Shown piece after piece: positions 34,137 to 43,000 of a stretch of DNA of 64,000 bases; the first letter of the stretch is position 1, and the number at the start of each line of letters is the position of its first letter. The stretch is from assembly GCA_015056495.1 (NCBI GenBank), contig SVGC01000009.1, positions 1 to 64,000 on the forward strand. Direction: 5' to 3'. The position numbers and the translations under genes were made by a program. Under the pieces are notes generated by a model that was not told where the DNA came from, ran no database searches, and saw nothing but the letters and a program-made list of their open reading frames with translations. The stretch is from Butyrivibrio sp. GTDB lineage: Bacteria > Bacillota > Clostridia > Lachnospirales > Lachnospiraceae.

Positions 34137-35323
34137 TGAATCTCTATCTTGATCTTTGCAAGAGCCTCCTCGCAGTTTTTTTCTGCCTCATCAGCATCTG
34201 AGCCAATGGCAATCACGTGTCCAAGCCTGTCTCCGCTACTTTCGAGCTTTGGAACTACATCTCCAACACCCTTGTACAGCACAACTACCTGAACTCCAGG
34301 CATGGCCTTAGCTTCTTCAACGCCTGTAATACCTGTTATTGTTCCTTCCTGAGCCTGGATAAATCTGATAGCTGAGCCTCTTTCCAAAGTTCTGTCCCAC
34401 TTTACCTCTTCGCCAATGGTGGAGCTGATGCAACAGTCGATCATGTCCACACCACTTGAAAGCGGCACCAGACGTGAAGTGATAAAATCGCCTCCAAGTC
34501 TGGCTGCAATCTCCACAAGCTTTGCGCCTGTAGGAGTTACTTTGATCTCAGTGTGTGCCGGTCCATTGACAATGCCAACAGCCTTAATTGCTCTTGTTGC
34601 AACGTCTCTGATATCGTCCTGCTGCGCTTTTGAGAGCCTGCTTGGTTCTGTATGACCAGTCTCGACAAAATATGGCACTTCTGTCACTTTTTTGTCTGTA
34701 ATAGTAATTATGCGGGTTTCGCCGTTAACAGTAAAGGACTCAACACTAACTTCCGGCCCTGTCATAAATTCTTCAACAAGCACTTCGCCGCTTCTACTGT
34801 ACTCTTTTGTATGGGCAAAAATGGCTTTCAGGTCAGGATCATCCTGTTTATTTATAAGGAATACGCCTCTGCTGGCTGCATTGTCAGCAGGCTTTATTAC
34901 AAAGCTTTCTTCCATCTGTTCATAAATAGCTTCCAATTCTTCAAAGGTGCTGATGACATGGAACTCTGGAATTGGAACACCGCACTGCTCCATACGTCTG
35001 CGCATTGCAGCCTTGTCTGTAGCGCAAAAAGCATCTTTATAGGATATGTCATTTTGTCTTCCAAGCTGTTCATTGACCCATGCAACAGTTCTGACAGGCA
35101 TGTCACTTGTAGATGTTATTATGTAATCAGGCTCGTACTTCCTTGCTGCCTCCAGCACTGCTTCCTTATCGATTGTGCTAATGCACAGAAACTCGTCAGC
35201 TTCAGGAATACCTACTGCCTCCGGATCGTAGTCCAGGGCATATACGTACAGGCCCTTCTCTTTAGCCTTTTTAATTGCAGGAACCTGCAGCATGCTGGCT
35301 CCTAATATAAATATCTTTTTCAT
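34133..35323 (-). CDS. ATP-grasp ligase
   Basis: A 396-residue ATP-grasp enzyme of the PurK/CarB-like group. The N-terminal Rossmann-like domain starts KKIFILGASMLQVPAI; ATP-binding regions are FVIKPADNAASRGVFL and EVLVEEFMTGPEVSVE; the metal site is GAKLVEIAARLGGDF. It should activate a carboxylate as acyl phosphate and join it to an amine. GAGGAAG lies 8 bases before the ATG. It starts 104 bases after pseG and overlaps the PLP gene by ATGA. The substrates are unknown. Confidence 0.85.
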   Translation of the reverse strand: MKKIFILGASMLQVPAIKKAKEKGLYVYALDYDPEAVGIPEADEFLCISTIDKEAVLEAARKYEPDYIITSTSDMPVRTVAWVNEQLGRQNDISYKDAFCATDKAAMRRRMEQCGVPIPEFHVISTFEELEAIYEQMEESFVIKPADNAASRGVFLINKQDDPDLKAIFAHTKEYSRSGEVLVEEFMTGPEVSVESFTVNGETRIITITDKKVTEVPYFVETGHTEPSRLSKAQQDDIRDVATRAIKAVGIVNGPAHTEIKVTPTGAKLVEIAARLGGDFITSRLVPLSSGVDMIDCCISSTIGEEVKWDRTLERGSAIRFIQAQEGTITGITGVEEAKAMPGVQVVVLYKGVGDVVPKLESSGDRLGHVIAIGSDADEAEKNCEEALAKIKIEIQ

Positions 35324-35427
35324 TTATCTATCTTCCTCTTAAATTTTGGAAAAACTTGCAAGAGCTCTTTATTTATCTGCCATATTCATGCCACCTTTTC
35401 TACTTTCTTGATTGGTGGTATGCTTTT

Positions 35428-36642
35428 TTACCTGCACATGTTCTGAGCTGCAATCGCTATGCGCTCTGCGCCGCGGCCATCTACCTGGCTCTGCAAAAGC
35501 AACGATATCTTAGTTCTTTCGTCTGGCCCCATTACTTTATAACGAGTGAGCCTGTCTATTATAGAAGCCACGCACTTATTGCTATCTACTCGATAGTCTC
35601 CTGCATAGCTTATCATTCCTTCTTTGTCAAAAAAGACTGCGTCAGCAATCTGATTATCTGCAAAAATGTAGCTCACAGAAGGCACTCCGCAAGCACTAAG
35701 CTCGTAAAGTGTTGTTCCTGCCGGTGTGACGCCCAGTTGGCAAGACCTCATTATCTCTGCAACATTACTTACATTCTGATGCAAAATAAATCTTGGCTTA
35801 TCATAGGCATTTTTGGCCTGTGACAGCTGTGTCAATTTATCTGTCATCTTGAAATATCTGCCTGCGAGAAGATGCACCGTAACATCTTTAAACTCACTGT
35901 TTTCTAGTATTGCACTTATGACATGCTCTGAGATTCCCAGCGGATCTGAGCCTCCAGATGTCATGAAGATGTCGGTGATTTCTTTATTTTGAGCTGATGC
36001 CAGCTCGCCATCAGCATTGTCTTTTTCAATATGAATATTCTGATGATTGACTTTACCTACTTCATCTGATTTTCTTTTATCATCACTTTCAATATCTTTG
36101 GTATCGAAACATACATTATTGCCAGTCAAATTAACCACAGAATCAGAACTTGACCTATTCTCCTTTCGAAACTGCCTTCTAAGCGGTACATACTCTATGC
36201 CTGTATACAGCTTAGTCTCTGAATCCCTGTATTCTTCCTCGTAGTCACACTCAAGGTAACTAGGGCTGTAGTTGACCAGCGCATCAACGGGGGACTTGAA
36301 CTTATCAAGATCATCAATGTACATAATCTTGATACCAGCTTTTTTTAAGTTCTCCATGTAATTTAAGGTCACATAGTAGGTATCGAGGATTATTGACGTA
36401 ATCTCTTTTTGCAATAAAACTTCTTTTATCTTATCTACTTCTGAGTCAAGATCCTGCCAGTCTGTCCCCAGTACAATATGCTCATATCCTTCGCCTTCAA
36501 TATAAGTGGCGATGCCATCATCAGCACTTATAAATATCGGCTCCTGTCCGAGTTCTCGTAGACTTTCTGCAATTGTCCTGCATCTCATTATATGCCCAGA
36601 AGCCACAACTTCATTGGCATCTACTCTAATTCCTATCCTCAA
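35428..36642 (-). CDS. pseG: PseG: UDP-6-deoxy-AltdiNAc hydrolase
   Basis: A 404-residue enzyme that removes UDP to free 6-deoxy-AltdiNAc, the substrate of PseI. MRIGIRVDANEVVASGHIMR with the catalytic His loop and IFMTSGGSDPLG, GVTPAGTTLYELSACGVPSV are typical GT-B-like motifs. Residues about 161-220 are an extra polar segment (many Ser, Asp, Asn, Lys) between the two domains, just after VPLRRQFRK, so it is longer than the usual 330-360 residues. The start is TTG at 36642 with AGAGG 6 bases upstream. It lies 45 bases after pseI. Confidence 0.92.
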   Translation of the reverse strand: MRIGIRVDANEVVASGHIMRCRTIAESLRELGQEPIFISADDGIATYIEGEGYEHIVLGTDWQDLDSEVDKIKEVLLQKEITSIILDTYYVTLNYMENLKKAGIKIMYIDDLDKFKSPVDALVNYSPSYLECDYEEEYRDSETKLYTGIEYVPLRRQFRKENRSSSDSVVNLTGNNVCFDTKDIESDDKRKSDEVGKVNHQNIHIEKDNADGELASAQNKEITDIFMTSGGSDPLGISEHVISAILENSEFKDVTVHLLAGRYFKMTDKLTQLSQAKNAYDKPRFILHQNVSNVAEIMRSCQLGVTPAGTTLYELSACGVPSVSYIFADNQIADAVFFDKEGMISYAGDYRVDSNKCVASIIDRLTRYKVMGPDERTKISLLLQSQVDGRGAERIAIAAQNMCR

Positions 36643-36687
36643 AATCTACCTCTGATTATCAATTCCTAAAAAAATATAGTCGTCGTA

Positions 36688-37725
36688 TTACTTCACGAGC
36701 TCGAACGTAAGCGGTGTGCCTCTGGAAATGTCGTTAATTGCTGTTTTTCCCAGCATCTCATCATAGTACTTTGGCAGGATTCCTCTTGCATTGAAGGATC
36801 TGATGCTACGAATGTTAGTCTCTGTAAGCTTTTCGCCTGCTTTGATATCTTCAACTACAAATAGTGAACGTCTATTGTTGTATTCATCATGCTCTGCTTC
36901 TGTCGGGCCATAGAATACCTTGCCCATAGCTCGCTCAATGTCACGAACGCCTTCCACCATTGCCTTATACTCCTGTGGTTCCATGGAAAAGGCACTGTCA
37001 GGATTTTTGATCTTTCTGCTCATGCAAAAATGTTTTTCTATAACCTGGGCACCTAGTGCAACAGCGCCTACTGCTGCAGTGTGGCCAAGTGAATGATCTG
37101 AAAGACCTACAGGAACGCCGAATTTCTTTTTCATATCAGGGATAGTGCTAAGGTTAAGGTCAGAAGTTACTGTAGGATATGCGTTGCAGCACTTCAGCAA
37201 TATGATCTGATCATTGCCCTGACTCTTAATTGCATCGATAGCATCCTGTATCTCTTCTTCACTGGCCATGCCTGTTGACATGATTATAGGCTTGTGAAGG
37301 CGCGCCACATATCTAAGGAGCGGCACGTCAGTGAGCTCAAATGATGCAATCTTGAAGAACTCTGCGCCAATATTTTCCAGATAATCTACCGATGTTGTAT
37401 CGTAAGGAGTAGAAAGGAAGTCTACTCCGCACTCTTCACATTTTTTCTTGATAGGCTCCATCCACTCCCATGGTGTATAAGCCTCTTTATACAAGTCATG
37501 CAGCACATATCCGTCCCAGAGTCCGCCGTGGATCTTGAATGCCTCTGCATCTGAATCAATCGTCAGCGTATCTGCTGTGTATGTCTGAGTCTTAACGCAG
37601 TCTGCCCCTGCTGCCGCAGCTGTCTCAATGAGTTCCATTGCTCTATTAAGGTCTCCAGCGTGGTTAGCTGACATCTCAGCTATCATATAGGTCTGACCTG
37701 CATTTATTTTGTCATATAATTTCAT
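36688..37725 (-). CDS. pseI: PseI: pseudaminic acid synthase
   Basis: A 345-residue NeuB-family synthase that condenses 6-deoxy-AltdiNAc with phosphoenolpyruvate. The catalytic barrel shows IAEMSANHAGDLNRAMELI, DCVKTQTYTADTLT and VIEKHFCMSRKIKNPDSAFS; the C-terminal SAF (antifreeze-like) domain starts at about residue 285 (RRSLFVVEDIKAGEKLT). The style is PseI rather than LegI/NeuB. It lies between pseF and pseG, as is usual for this pathway. Confidence 0.95.
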   Translation of the reverse strand: MKLYDKINAGQTYMIAEMSANHAGDLNRAMELIETAAAAGADCVKTQTYTADTLTIDSDAEAFKIHGGLWDGYVLHDLYKEAYTPWEWMEPIKKKCEECGVDFLSTPYDTTSVDYLENIGAEFFKIASFELTDVPLLRYVARLHKPIIMSTGMASEEEIQDAIDAIKSQGNDQIILLKCCNAYPTVTSDLNLSTIPDMKKKFGVPVGLSDHSLGHTAAVGAVALGAQVIEKHFCMSRKIKNPDSAFSMEPQEYKAMVEGVRDIERAMGKVFYGPTEAEHDEYNNRRSLFVVEDIKAGEKLTETNIRSIRSFNARGILPKYYDEMLGKTAINDISRGTPLTFELVK

Positions 37726-37797
37726 TAATGTTTCCTCTTATATCACTTTACTACGGAACCTGCAGCTAGTGCAGTTTTCTGTTTGAAGCCACAAATC

Positions 37798-38499
37798 TTA
37801 AAGCAAATTTCTATCTTTTAAGAAGTTATACTTAAGTTCAGCCAGCACCCAGTCGCTCTCATTATCAATATCCTGAGTTGCCACCTGGTCTATGATATAT
37901 GGAATCGAATTCTCCATTGTTGTATCCTGCTGAATCTTGAATTCATCAACCTTGAAAATGTAGAACTGACCGCATTCATGGTACTGCTTTTGCAGATCCT
38001 GACTTCTTGTTGTTGCATATTCAGGATGCAGCATCTTAACTTTTCCAGCATCATCAATGAACAGGCCACGCTGTGGTGGATATGAGAACTCTGTAAGAGG
38101 TACGATTGAATCTGCGCCTGATTCTACAAGCTTTTCAAAAGCATCTTTTACCTTAGCTTCTGTTACAAAAGGGGCTGTAGGGTACAGACAGCATGCGTAA
38201 TCAAAAGTCATGCCTCTTTTCTCATATTCTTCAAAAACCTCAAGAAGTACATCTGCTGTAGTTGCTGTGTCGCTGGATGTCTTTTCAGATCTCATAAATG
38301 GTACCTTGGCGCCATATTTTCTGGAGATTTCTGCTATCTCTTCATCATCGGTTGAAACCATGACTTCATCAAACATGCCGCTCTCAATTGCAGCTTCTAT
38401 GCTGTACGCGATGATCGGCTTTCCATTAAACTCTCTGATATTTTTTCTTGGTATTCTCTTACTGCCACCTCTGGCTGTTATTATTGCTACTGCTTTCAT
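37798..38499 (-). CDS. pseF: PseF: CMP-pseudaminic acid cytidylyltransferase
   Basis: A 233-residue CMP-nonulosonate synthetase. The N-terminus AIITARGGSKRIPRKNIREF is the CTP-binding motif, with VMVSTDDEEIAEI and the PseF-like LYPTAPFVTEAKVKDAFE further on. It activates pseudaminic acid as CMP-Pse, the final donor. AAGGA lies 8 bases before the ATG. It is the first gene of a run of about 15 same-strand genes down to 19.3 kb, with a -10 box about 130 bases upstream. Confidence 0.95.
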   Translation of the reverse strand: MKAVAIITARGGSKRIPRKNIREFNGKPIIAYSIEAAIESGMFDEVMVSTDDEEIAEISRKYGAKVPFMRSEKTSSDTATTADVLLEVFEEYEKRGMTFDYACCLYPTAPFVTEAKVKDAFEKLVESGADSIVPLTEFSYPPQRGLFIDDAGKVKMLHPEYATTRSQDLQKQYHECGQFYIFKVDEFKIQQDTTMENSIPYIIDQVATQDIDNESDWVLAELKYNFLKDRNLL

Positions 38500-38626
38500 A
38501 TCGTTTGTCCTTATTTATAATTTTTTTATCAGCCGTATTTTCTTTATCTTTTATGATGAAAGAATAAAACAAACATTTAATACTAAATTTCCTTTTCACT
38601 TCTATGCTATGCGCATACTCCATAAC

Positions 38627-38632
38627 ATTATA
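38627..38632 (-). promoter_or_regulatory. Candidate -10 box for the pseF-led operon
   Basis: Minus strand TATAAT at 38627-38632, in an AT-rich region about 130 bases before the pseF start. No convincing -35 box is seen at the right distance, so the call is weak. Confidence 0.35.
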
Positions 38633-38793
38633 CAATAAACTTTGATTACAAGCGAATTTATGATCTTTCCAAATTTTGATAACACATATTTTGTTAATGT
38701 TCAGAGTTAGCAAGAAGTGTTGTGCCGCTGATTACATAAGAAAATGATCAGGAGTGAACACACTCTTCGCCGAAAGAGATTGGGAATAAAGGC

Positions 38794-39192
38794 GTGAATT
38801 TGTTACTAAAGCGAGCTGTATCTATTGCTGCTGAAATACGATGTAAACTATTTATGGTAAATAGAACTTGGGCTACGGATAGAAAAAAGTCCGTCATACC
38901 TATTCAAAATCTAAAAATCCCAAAAACAATAGGTATAAAAATCCTGCCCAACCTTTTGGAAATTGAGAAAACCAAAAAAGCGATAGGTATAAAAGTCTTG
39001 TCCAACCTTTTGGAAATTGGAAAAATGCAAAAAACAATAGGAAAAAGACTTATAAAAAACCTATTAAAAAAGAAGAAAGTGAAAAAAGCAACAGGTAAAA
39101 GCCTTTTAAAATACCTATTGAAAAAACAAGAAATACAAAAGCCAACAGGTAAAAACCTTTTAAAATACCTATTGAAAAAGCCTAAAAGGTAA
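38794..39192 (+). CDS. Hypothetical lysine-rich repeat protein
   Basis: An open frame of 132 residues from a GTG start; the first 43 residues are not repetitive and the rest is five 18-residue units, such as KATGKSLLKYLLKKQEIQ. Each unit has K-x-x-G-K then LL-x-x-LL and a lysine-rich end, an amphipathic basic pattern. The frame stays open across all units, but the DNA is A-rich so lysines are expected by chance, and the ribosome site is poor (AAAGG touching the start, GGGA further up). It could be a real small basic protein or a by-product of a DNA repeat. No known family is recognised. Confidence 0.3.
   Translation: MNLLLKRAVSIAAEIRCKLFMVNRTWATDRKKSVIPIQNLKIPKTIGIKILPNLLEIEKTKKAIGIKVLSNLLEIGKMQKTIGKRLIKNLLKKKKVKKATGKSLLKYLLKKQEIQKPTGKNLLKYLLKKPKR
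38923..39192. repeat. Tandem array of five 54-bp units
   Basis: Units start at 38923, 38977, 39031, 39085 and 39139, all exactly 54 bases, with decayed partial copies on both flanks (38893-38922 and 39193-39210). Units 4 and 5 are the most alike. Units contain CAACAGGTA and TACCTATTG as near-complementary arms 14 bases apart, so each can form a small hairpin. The region between pseF and the nitroreductase gene (38500-39377) holds this array and no other clear gene. Confidence 0.85.
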
Positions 39193-39377
39193 AAAACAAC
39201 AGGTGAAACACTTACCACAAATCTTTTACTGCTTGTTTACTTGCTTCATAGCTCATAAACAATAACAATTCGCAAATTCAACATTATGTCCAAATCTGAT
39301 CCACTTCAATAATGCAATGTTGGATCAAATATGCAATAATAGCACTAACGATTCATGATCAAGGAGGAGAACCAACC

Positions 39378-39911
39378 ATGTCCACAGTTTTAGATACTAT
39401 TGCAAAAAGAAGTTCCACAAGAGGATATACAACAGAAGCTCTTACCAAGGATGAGCTTGAAAAACTGATTCATGCCGGTCTTCAGGCACCTACTGGTGCA
39501 AATAAGCAGGAACTGCATTTTACAGTGTTGAATGGTGATAATGCGATCCTGGCTGAGATCGAGGCTGAGAAGAATGCCCTGAGAAATCTGGAGCACGTTG
39601 AACACAATTTTTATTATGAAGCTCCAACTGTGATCATCATCAGCGCAGACACTGACTATAAGTGGAACAAAGTCGATTCTGGAATTGCAGTTGAAAACAT
39701 TGCGCTTGCCAGTGAGGAGCTTGGACTTGGCAATCTTATAATTGGCTGCATCTATGATGCACTTCATGGGGAAAAGAGAAAGTATTTTGAAGAGAAGCTG
39801 GCTTTTCCTGAAAACTATGAGTTTGAAATTGCCATTGCTGTTGGTCACAAGGCAGTTACAAAAGAGCCACATACTTACAATTATGATGCTCAGGTAACTC
39901 ACCTGGATTGA
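39378..39911 (+). CDS. Nitroreductase family flavoprotein
   Basis: A 177-residue FMN-dependent NAD(P)H oxidoreductase. KRSSTRGYTTEALTKDEL and GLQAPTGANKQE are the FMN-binding start; VENIALASEELGLGNLIIGC is the usual second motif. The ATG at 39378 has AAGGAGGAG 7 bases upstream; an open stretch before it lacks a site. It is the only clearly coding plus-strand gene in the window. A redox or detoxification role is typical; the natural substrate is unknown. Confidence 0.93.
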   Translation: MSTVLDTIAKRSSTRGYTTEALTKDELEKLIHAGLQAPTGANKQELHFTVLNGDNAILAEIEAEKNALRNLEHVEHNFYYEAPTVIIISADTDYKWNKVDSGIAVENIALASEELGLGNLIIGCIYDALHGEKRKYFEEKLAFPENYEFEIAIAVGHKAVTKEPHTYNYDAQVTHLD

Positions 39912-39940
39912 ATCAGATTGATTCATATTAAAGCTATAAA

Positions 39941-39999
39941 AAAAACTGAAAGCAGCTCTTTCATTTCTTAGTGAAAGAGGACTTGCTTTCAGTTTTTAT
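39941..39999 (+). terminator. Terminator after the nitroreductase gene
   Basis: AAAACTGAAAGC pairs with GCTTTCAGTTTT and the inner CTCTTTCA with TGAAAGAG, followed by a T-rich tail. The A run before it suggests it could also work for minus-strand transcription. Confidence 0.8.
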
Positions 40000-40072
40000 T
40001 TTTGCAATAGAATGATGCGATTTATGCAAGCATGATCGCATTATGGCCTTTTGACCCTATCATCACAAAATA

Positions 40073-41101
40073 TCAGAAAAGATTCATAACTGAATCTATG
40101 ATTGTTGTGCTATAGAGTGCAAGGATGATCTCTACAGCGAAGAAGATAACATATAAAAGCATTCCAGGATTGCAGATAGCTGTCTGGAAACGCTTTCCCT
40201 TTTCAATCTCACCATCGCGGTGCTCAAATACAAACTTTTTCCTCATAACAAGCATAAGGATAGCTCCCACGATAGTTGCAACTATAACAAACATTCCTAC
40301 TAATGTCATTCCTGCAAGTGCTGAAGCATGTTCATTTACATAATTGGCATAGCCTTCCATATCACCGCTATTCAGGTATGAATTAACTTCTACCATATCT
40401 ATACCATCAGCCATTAAAACACCTATGCATGTTGATAAACCATTGACGATCAGGTGCAATGCTATAGTGTAACCAATTTTTCCTGTTCTGATGTAGATAA
40501 AAGCAAAGAACATTCCCAAAAATGTTGCATAGAAAAACTGTAAAAAGTTAGCATGGTAAAGGCCAAACATAAAACCTGAAATCAGCATTGCAAGAACTTC
40601 GCCATATCCAACTACTCTGTCGATAAGGAATTTTCTAAATAACAATTCTTCGAAAACAGGTGCAAGGATTGGAACTGCTATGATCCTGATAACTGTTGGC
40701 ATGTTGCTGACTACATTGGCAAACTGATTGATCGCACCCTGTCCTGTAATTTTTCCCAGGATATTGTTAAGTATCATTCCTACGATTGTTGAAAGGTACA
40801 TAACTGCAAATGTTATAAAGATGCATGCTATGAACTTGCCTACGCCAAGTCTCTTTTTCTCAATCTCAAATGTTGGTTCTTTCTTGACCAATAAAAGCAT
40901 GATCGGATACATGATCGCAAATCGGAAAACTATTTCTAATCCAATAGTCCACTGGGCGCTCATATCTTCCCCGTTTATAGCGCCTGCAACCAGTGCACAT
41001 ATTGTAAGTGCAATCGCCAGTCCCCAGTATGAAACTGTGTAAACCAACCCGAATTTTGAAAATACTTTTTTGCTTGTGAATAATCCATTCGTTTCCTCCA
41101 A
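40073..41101 (-). CDS. CPBP-family intramembrane metalloprotease (Abi/CaaX type)
   Basis: A 342-residue protein with about 8 membrane helices. Catalytic motifs are PVFEELLFRKF (Glu-Glu), FGLYHANFLQFFYATFLG and ALHLIVNGLS, as in Rce1-like proteases linked in bacteria to peptide maturation or self-immunity. Its promoter (TTGTCA-17-TATAAT) is 30 bases upstream. The in-frame start is TTG at 41101 with a weak site. The strong GGAGG instead serves an out-of-frame ATG at 41087, and an A AAA AAG heptamer follows at about 41077-41071. The N-terminus is therefore uncertain. Confidence 0.85.
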   Translation of the reverse strand: MEETNGLFTSKKVFSKFGLVYTVSYWGLAIALTICALVAGAINGEDMSAQWTIGLEIVFRFAIMYPIMLLLVKKEPTFEIEKKRLGVGKFIACIFITFAVMYLSTIVGMILNNILGKITGQGAINQFANVVSNMPTVIRIIAVPILAPVFEELLFRKFLIDRVVGYGEVLAMLISGFMFGLYHANFLQFFYATFLGMFFAFIYIRTGKIGYTIALHLIVNGLSTCIGVLMADGIDMVEVNSYLNSGDMEGYANYVNEHASALAGMTLVGMFVIVATIVGAILMLVMRKKFVFEHRDGEIEKGKRFQTAICNPGMLLYVIFFAVEIILALYSTTIIDSVMNLF

Positions 41102-41130
41102 ATATCTCTTTTTTCATACTATTGCTTGTG

Positions 41131-41159
41131 TATTATATCGAATAAGTTCCTACCTGACA
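41131..41159 (-). promoter_or_regulatory. Promoter of the CPBP protease gene
   Basis: Minus strand: -35 TTGTCA (41154-41159), 17 bases, -10 TATAAT (41131-41136). Transcription should start near 41124, leaving a leader of only about 23 nt before the TTG start. Confidence 0.8.
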
Positions 41160-41216
41160 ATCAATATATCACATAAATAGCTCAAAGACTCCGCGGTTAT
41201 TGCTGAATTAGGGCAG

Positions 41217-41301
41217 AAAATGACCCTTGGGGACGGGGTTAGCGGGTCATTTTGACCATTAGTCAAAATGTCCCCTTAACCCCGTCCCTAGGGGTCATTT
41301 T
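41217..41301. repeat. Long REP-like palindrome, possible bidirectional terminator
   Basis: Two 40-base arms (41217-41256 and 41262-41301) match as inverted copies at about 35 of 40 positions, with loop CATTA. The arms carry AAAATGACCC, GGGGACGGGGTTA and TCATTTTGAC. This GC-rich style differs from the AT-rich surroundings and recalls REP elements mobilised by RAYT-type transposases in Clostridia. It lies directly at the stop codon of the GT39-like gene, so it ends the exopolysaccharide operon's transcript or protects it. Confidence 0.85.
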
Positions 41302-43000
41302 ATTCAAACCTATACAAAGTCCAGACATCCTTAACTGAGACTACGTCTACGGTCGAAAGCTTGTCATTACTATCAAGTATGCACTGGATACATTCGTCAG
41401 TATTGTCATTATCAGCTATGTAGACCAGCAGCTCGTCGGCGCCACAGATCGTTTCATCAGTGATAACTGAAGTGTCGCTCTCGCTCATGAAATACATCTG
41501 TGGATATTCAAGCAGTTCGTTGGTCATCCACCATATCTTCTCACTGGATGCGTCATTAAAATAGATGATAACAGGGATGTCGCTATTGTCCGCTGCGTAA
41601 GCGATACGCTCTGCGTCATCCGGATACAGGAACAGGACCTTTTTTCCAAGAGTAAGATTATACACGAGCGGAATGAACAGTATGATAAGGGCAAAGAGCT
41701 TAACAACTTTTATCCAACTCTTGTTTATTCTGTCAAAAGAGAACTTGGCATCCATCAGGACGAGCATGATGACGAGTCCGTAAATAGGCATCTCGTAACG
41801 GTTTGATGTTCTTCCAAGAAGAAGTCCCGTCTTGGACACTACAAGGAAATACATGACTGTTGCAAAAGCAGTGATAGCAACCGGTCCAGACATCTTGGAT
41901 GCATATAGGAGCTTGCTGTCTTTGGTACATCTAAAATAGATCATTGCAATGACCATAAAGAGCAGTAATACTATGAGCAATCCACCAAATACGTCATTAT
42001 TTAATAGTCCTATAAAAAATGTCAGTCTATCTGTGAAATTACTGGCGTCTGTAAATGACTCGATCGCACCAGTGCCTCTATATCCGCTAAATATGTGCGA
42101 TGCGCTGGCAGGATAGCTCAAAACAGCTAGTCCAAGAGCTACTGCACAGCTTATGACATACAGGATGATCAACTTGATCCTTGAGGATAAAGGCTCCATT
42201 ATCAGAACCTTTCTGGCATCAGGCTTATCTTTTGGCTTCTCAGCTACATAAACAAATCTGCGCTTTGAAACAAGCATATACATTGCTGTTCCAACGCCCA
42301 TGAAAAAGAAAAATATCATGTAAAAATACTGAGTCAGAAATCCAAGATAGCTTACGACCATTATTGGCAAAAAGTAAGTTATCCACAGCTTCCATAGTGG
42401 GATCATAGCTTTATCCCCATCCATAGTGTCGATAACAAATCTTATGTGGAGATATGTACATGCAAAAACAAAGACTGTCAGCCACATATACATTCTTATG
42501 AACATATTGAAGGATATTGTCATGGGGTTGAATCCCCAGAATGCCAGGATCACAAGTTGGAGCGGCTCTGAAACCTTTAATCTGACCATGATGCGCCATA
42601 GTATCAGGTACGCAATGGCAAATGCAATAAGGTTGGTGACAATACCTGTCCACTTAGTCAATATTCCAGCTGTAATTGAGCATAGAGTATGAAAAATAAA
42701 GTAATAGAGCGGCGGATGCACATCCCAGGACTGCACAAGAGAAACCAGTGAATAGTTAAAACCCTCTCCCGGCACCACCATAAACTCATTAGCTATCGTC
42801 TCACTGCTCTGCCACTCTCTGTCCGGCTTGTACAAGCCAAGAGATCTGTTAGAGGAAAAGTAAGTATAGTATTCATCCTCATGAAAACCTTGTTTTTGAA
42901 AGCCAAAATATACATTGGCAATGATCTGCAAAATAAGAAGCAGAGCAACCGCAAAAAAATACATATTCTTTTTATCTATACATTTTTTCTGGTTGCTCAT
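41300..43000 (-). CDS. GT39/ArnT-like membrane glycosyltransferase
   Basis: A 566-residue GT-C transferase with about 11 membrane helices. The first outer loop has FHEDEYYTYFSSNRS (acidic GT-C motif), followed by SWDVHPPLYYFIFHTL, typical of PMT/ArnT relatives that use polyprenyl-phosphate sugars. A C-terminal outer domain of about 120 residues follows. The ATG at 43000 (MSNQKKC) has AAAGAGA upstream; a longer frame to 43114 would overlap the upstream gene by 31 bases. It is last in its block and its stop codon touches the long palindrome. The acceptor is unknown. Confidence 0.85.
   Translation of the reverse strand: MSNQKKCIDKKNMYFFAVALLLILQIIANVYFGFQKQGFHEDEYYTYFSSNRSLGLYKPDREWQSSETIANEFMVVPGEGFNYSLVSLVQSWDVHPPLYYFIFHTLCSITAGILTKWTGIVTNLIAFAIAYLILWRIMVRLKVSEPLQLVILAFWGFNPMTISFNMFIRMYMWLTVFVFACTYLHIRFVIDTMDGDKAMIPLWKLWITYFLPIMVVSYLGFLTQYFYMIFFFFMGVGTAMYMLVSKRRFVYVAEKPKDKPDARKVLIMEPLSSRIKLIILYVISCAVALGLAVLSYPASASHIFSGYRGTGAIESFTDASNFTDRLTFFIGLLNNDVFGGLLIVLLLFMVIAMIYFRCTKDSKLLYASKMSGPVAITAFATVMYFLVVSKTGLLLGRTSNRYEMPIYGLVIMLVLMDAKFSFDRINKSWIKVVKLFALIILFIPLVYNLTLGKKVLFLYPDDAERIAYAADNSDIPVIIYFNDASSEKIWWMTNELLEYPQMYFMSESDTSVITDETICGADELLVYIADNDNTDECIQCILDSNDKLSTVDVVSVKDVWTLYRFE

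Noticed and set aside
34652-35305. Plus-strand frame of 217 residues
   Set aside because: It lies opposite the ATP-grasp gene, whose motifs are intact; the frame has a skewed Cys/Phe/Ser make-up typical of antisense frames.
38923-39192. The regular repeat as a CRISPR array
   Set aside because: Units are contiguous 54-bp copies with gradual divergence and no unique spacers, and no cas genes are near.
38904-39218. Minus-strand 104-residue frame across the repeat
   Set aside because: It is the Phe-rich mirror of the A-rich repeat and has no ribosome site or start context.
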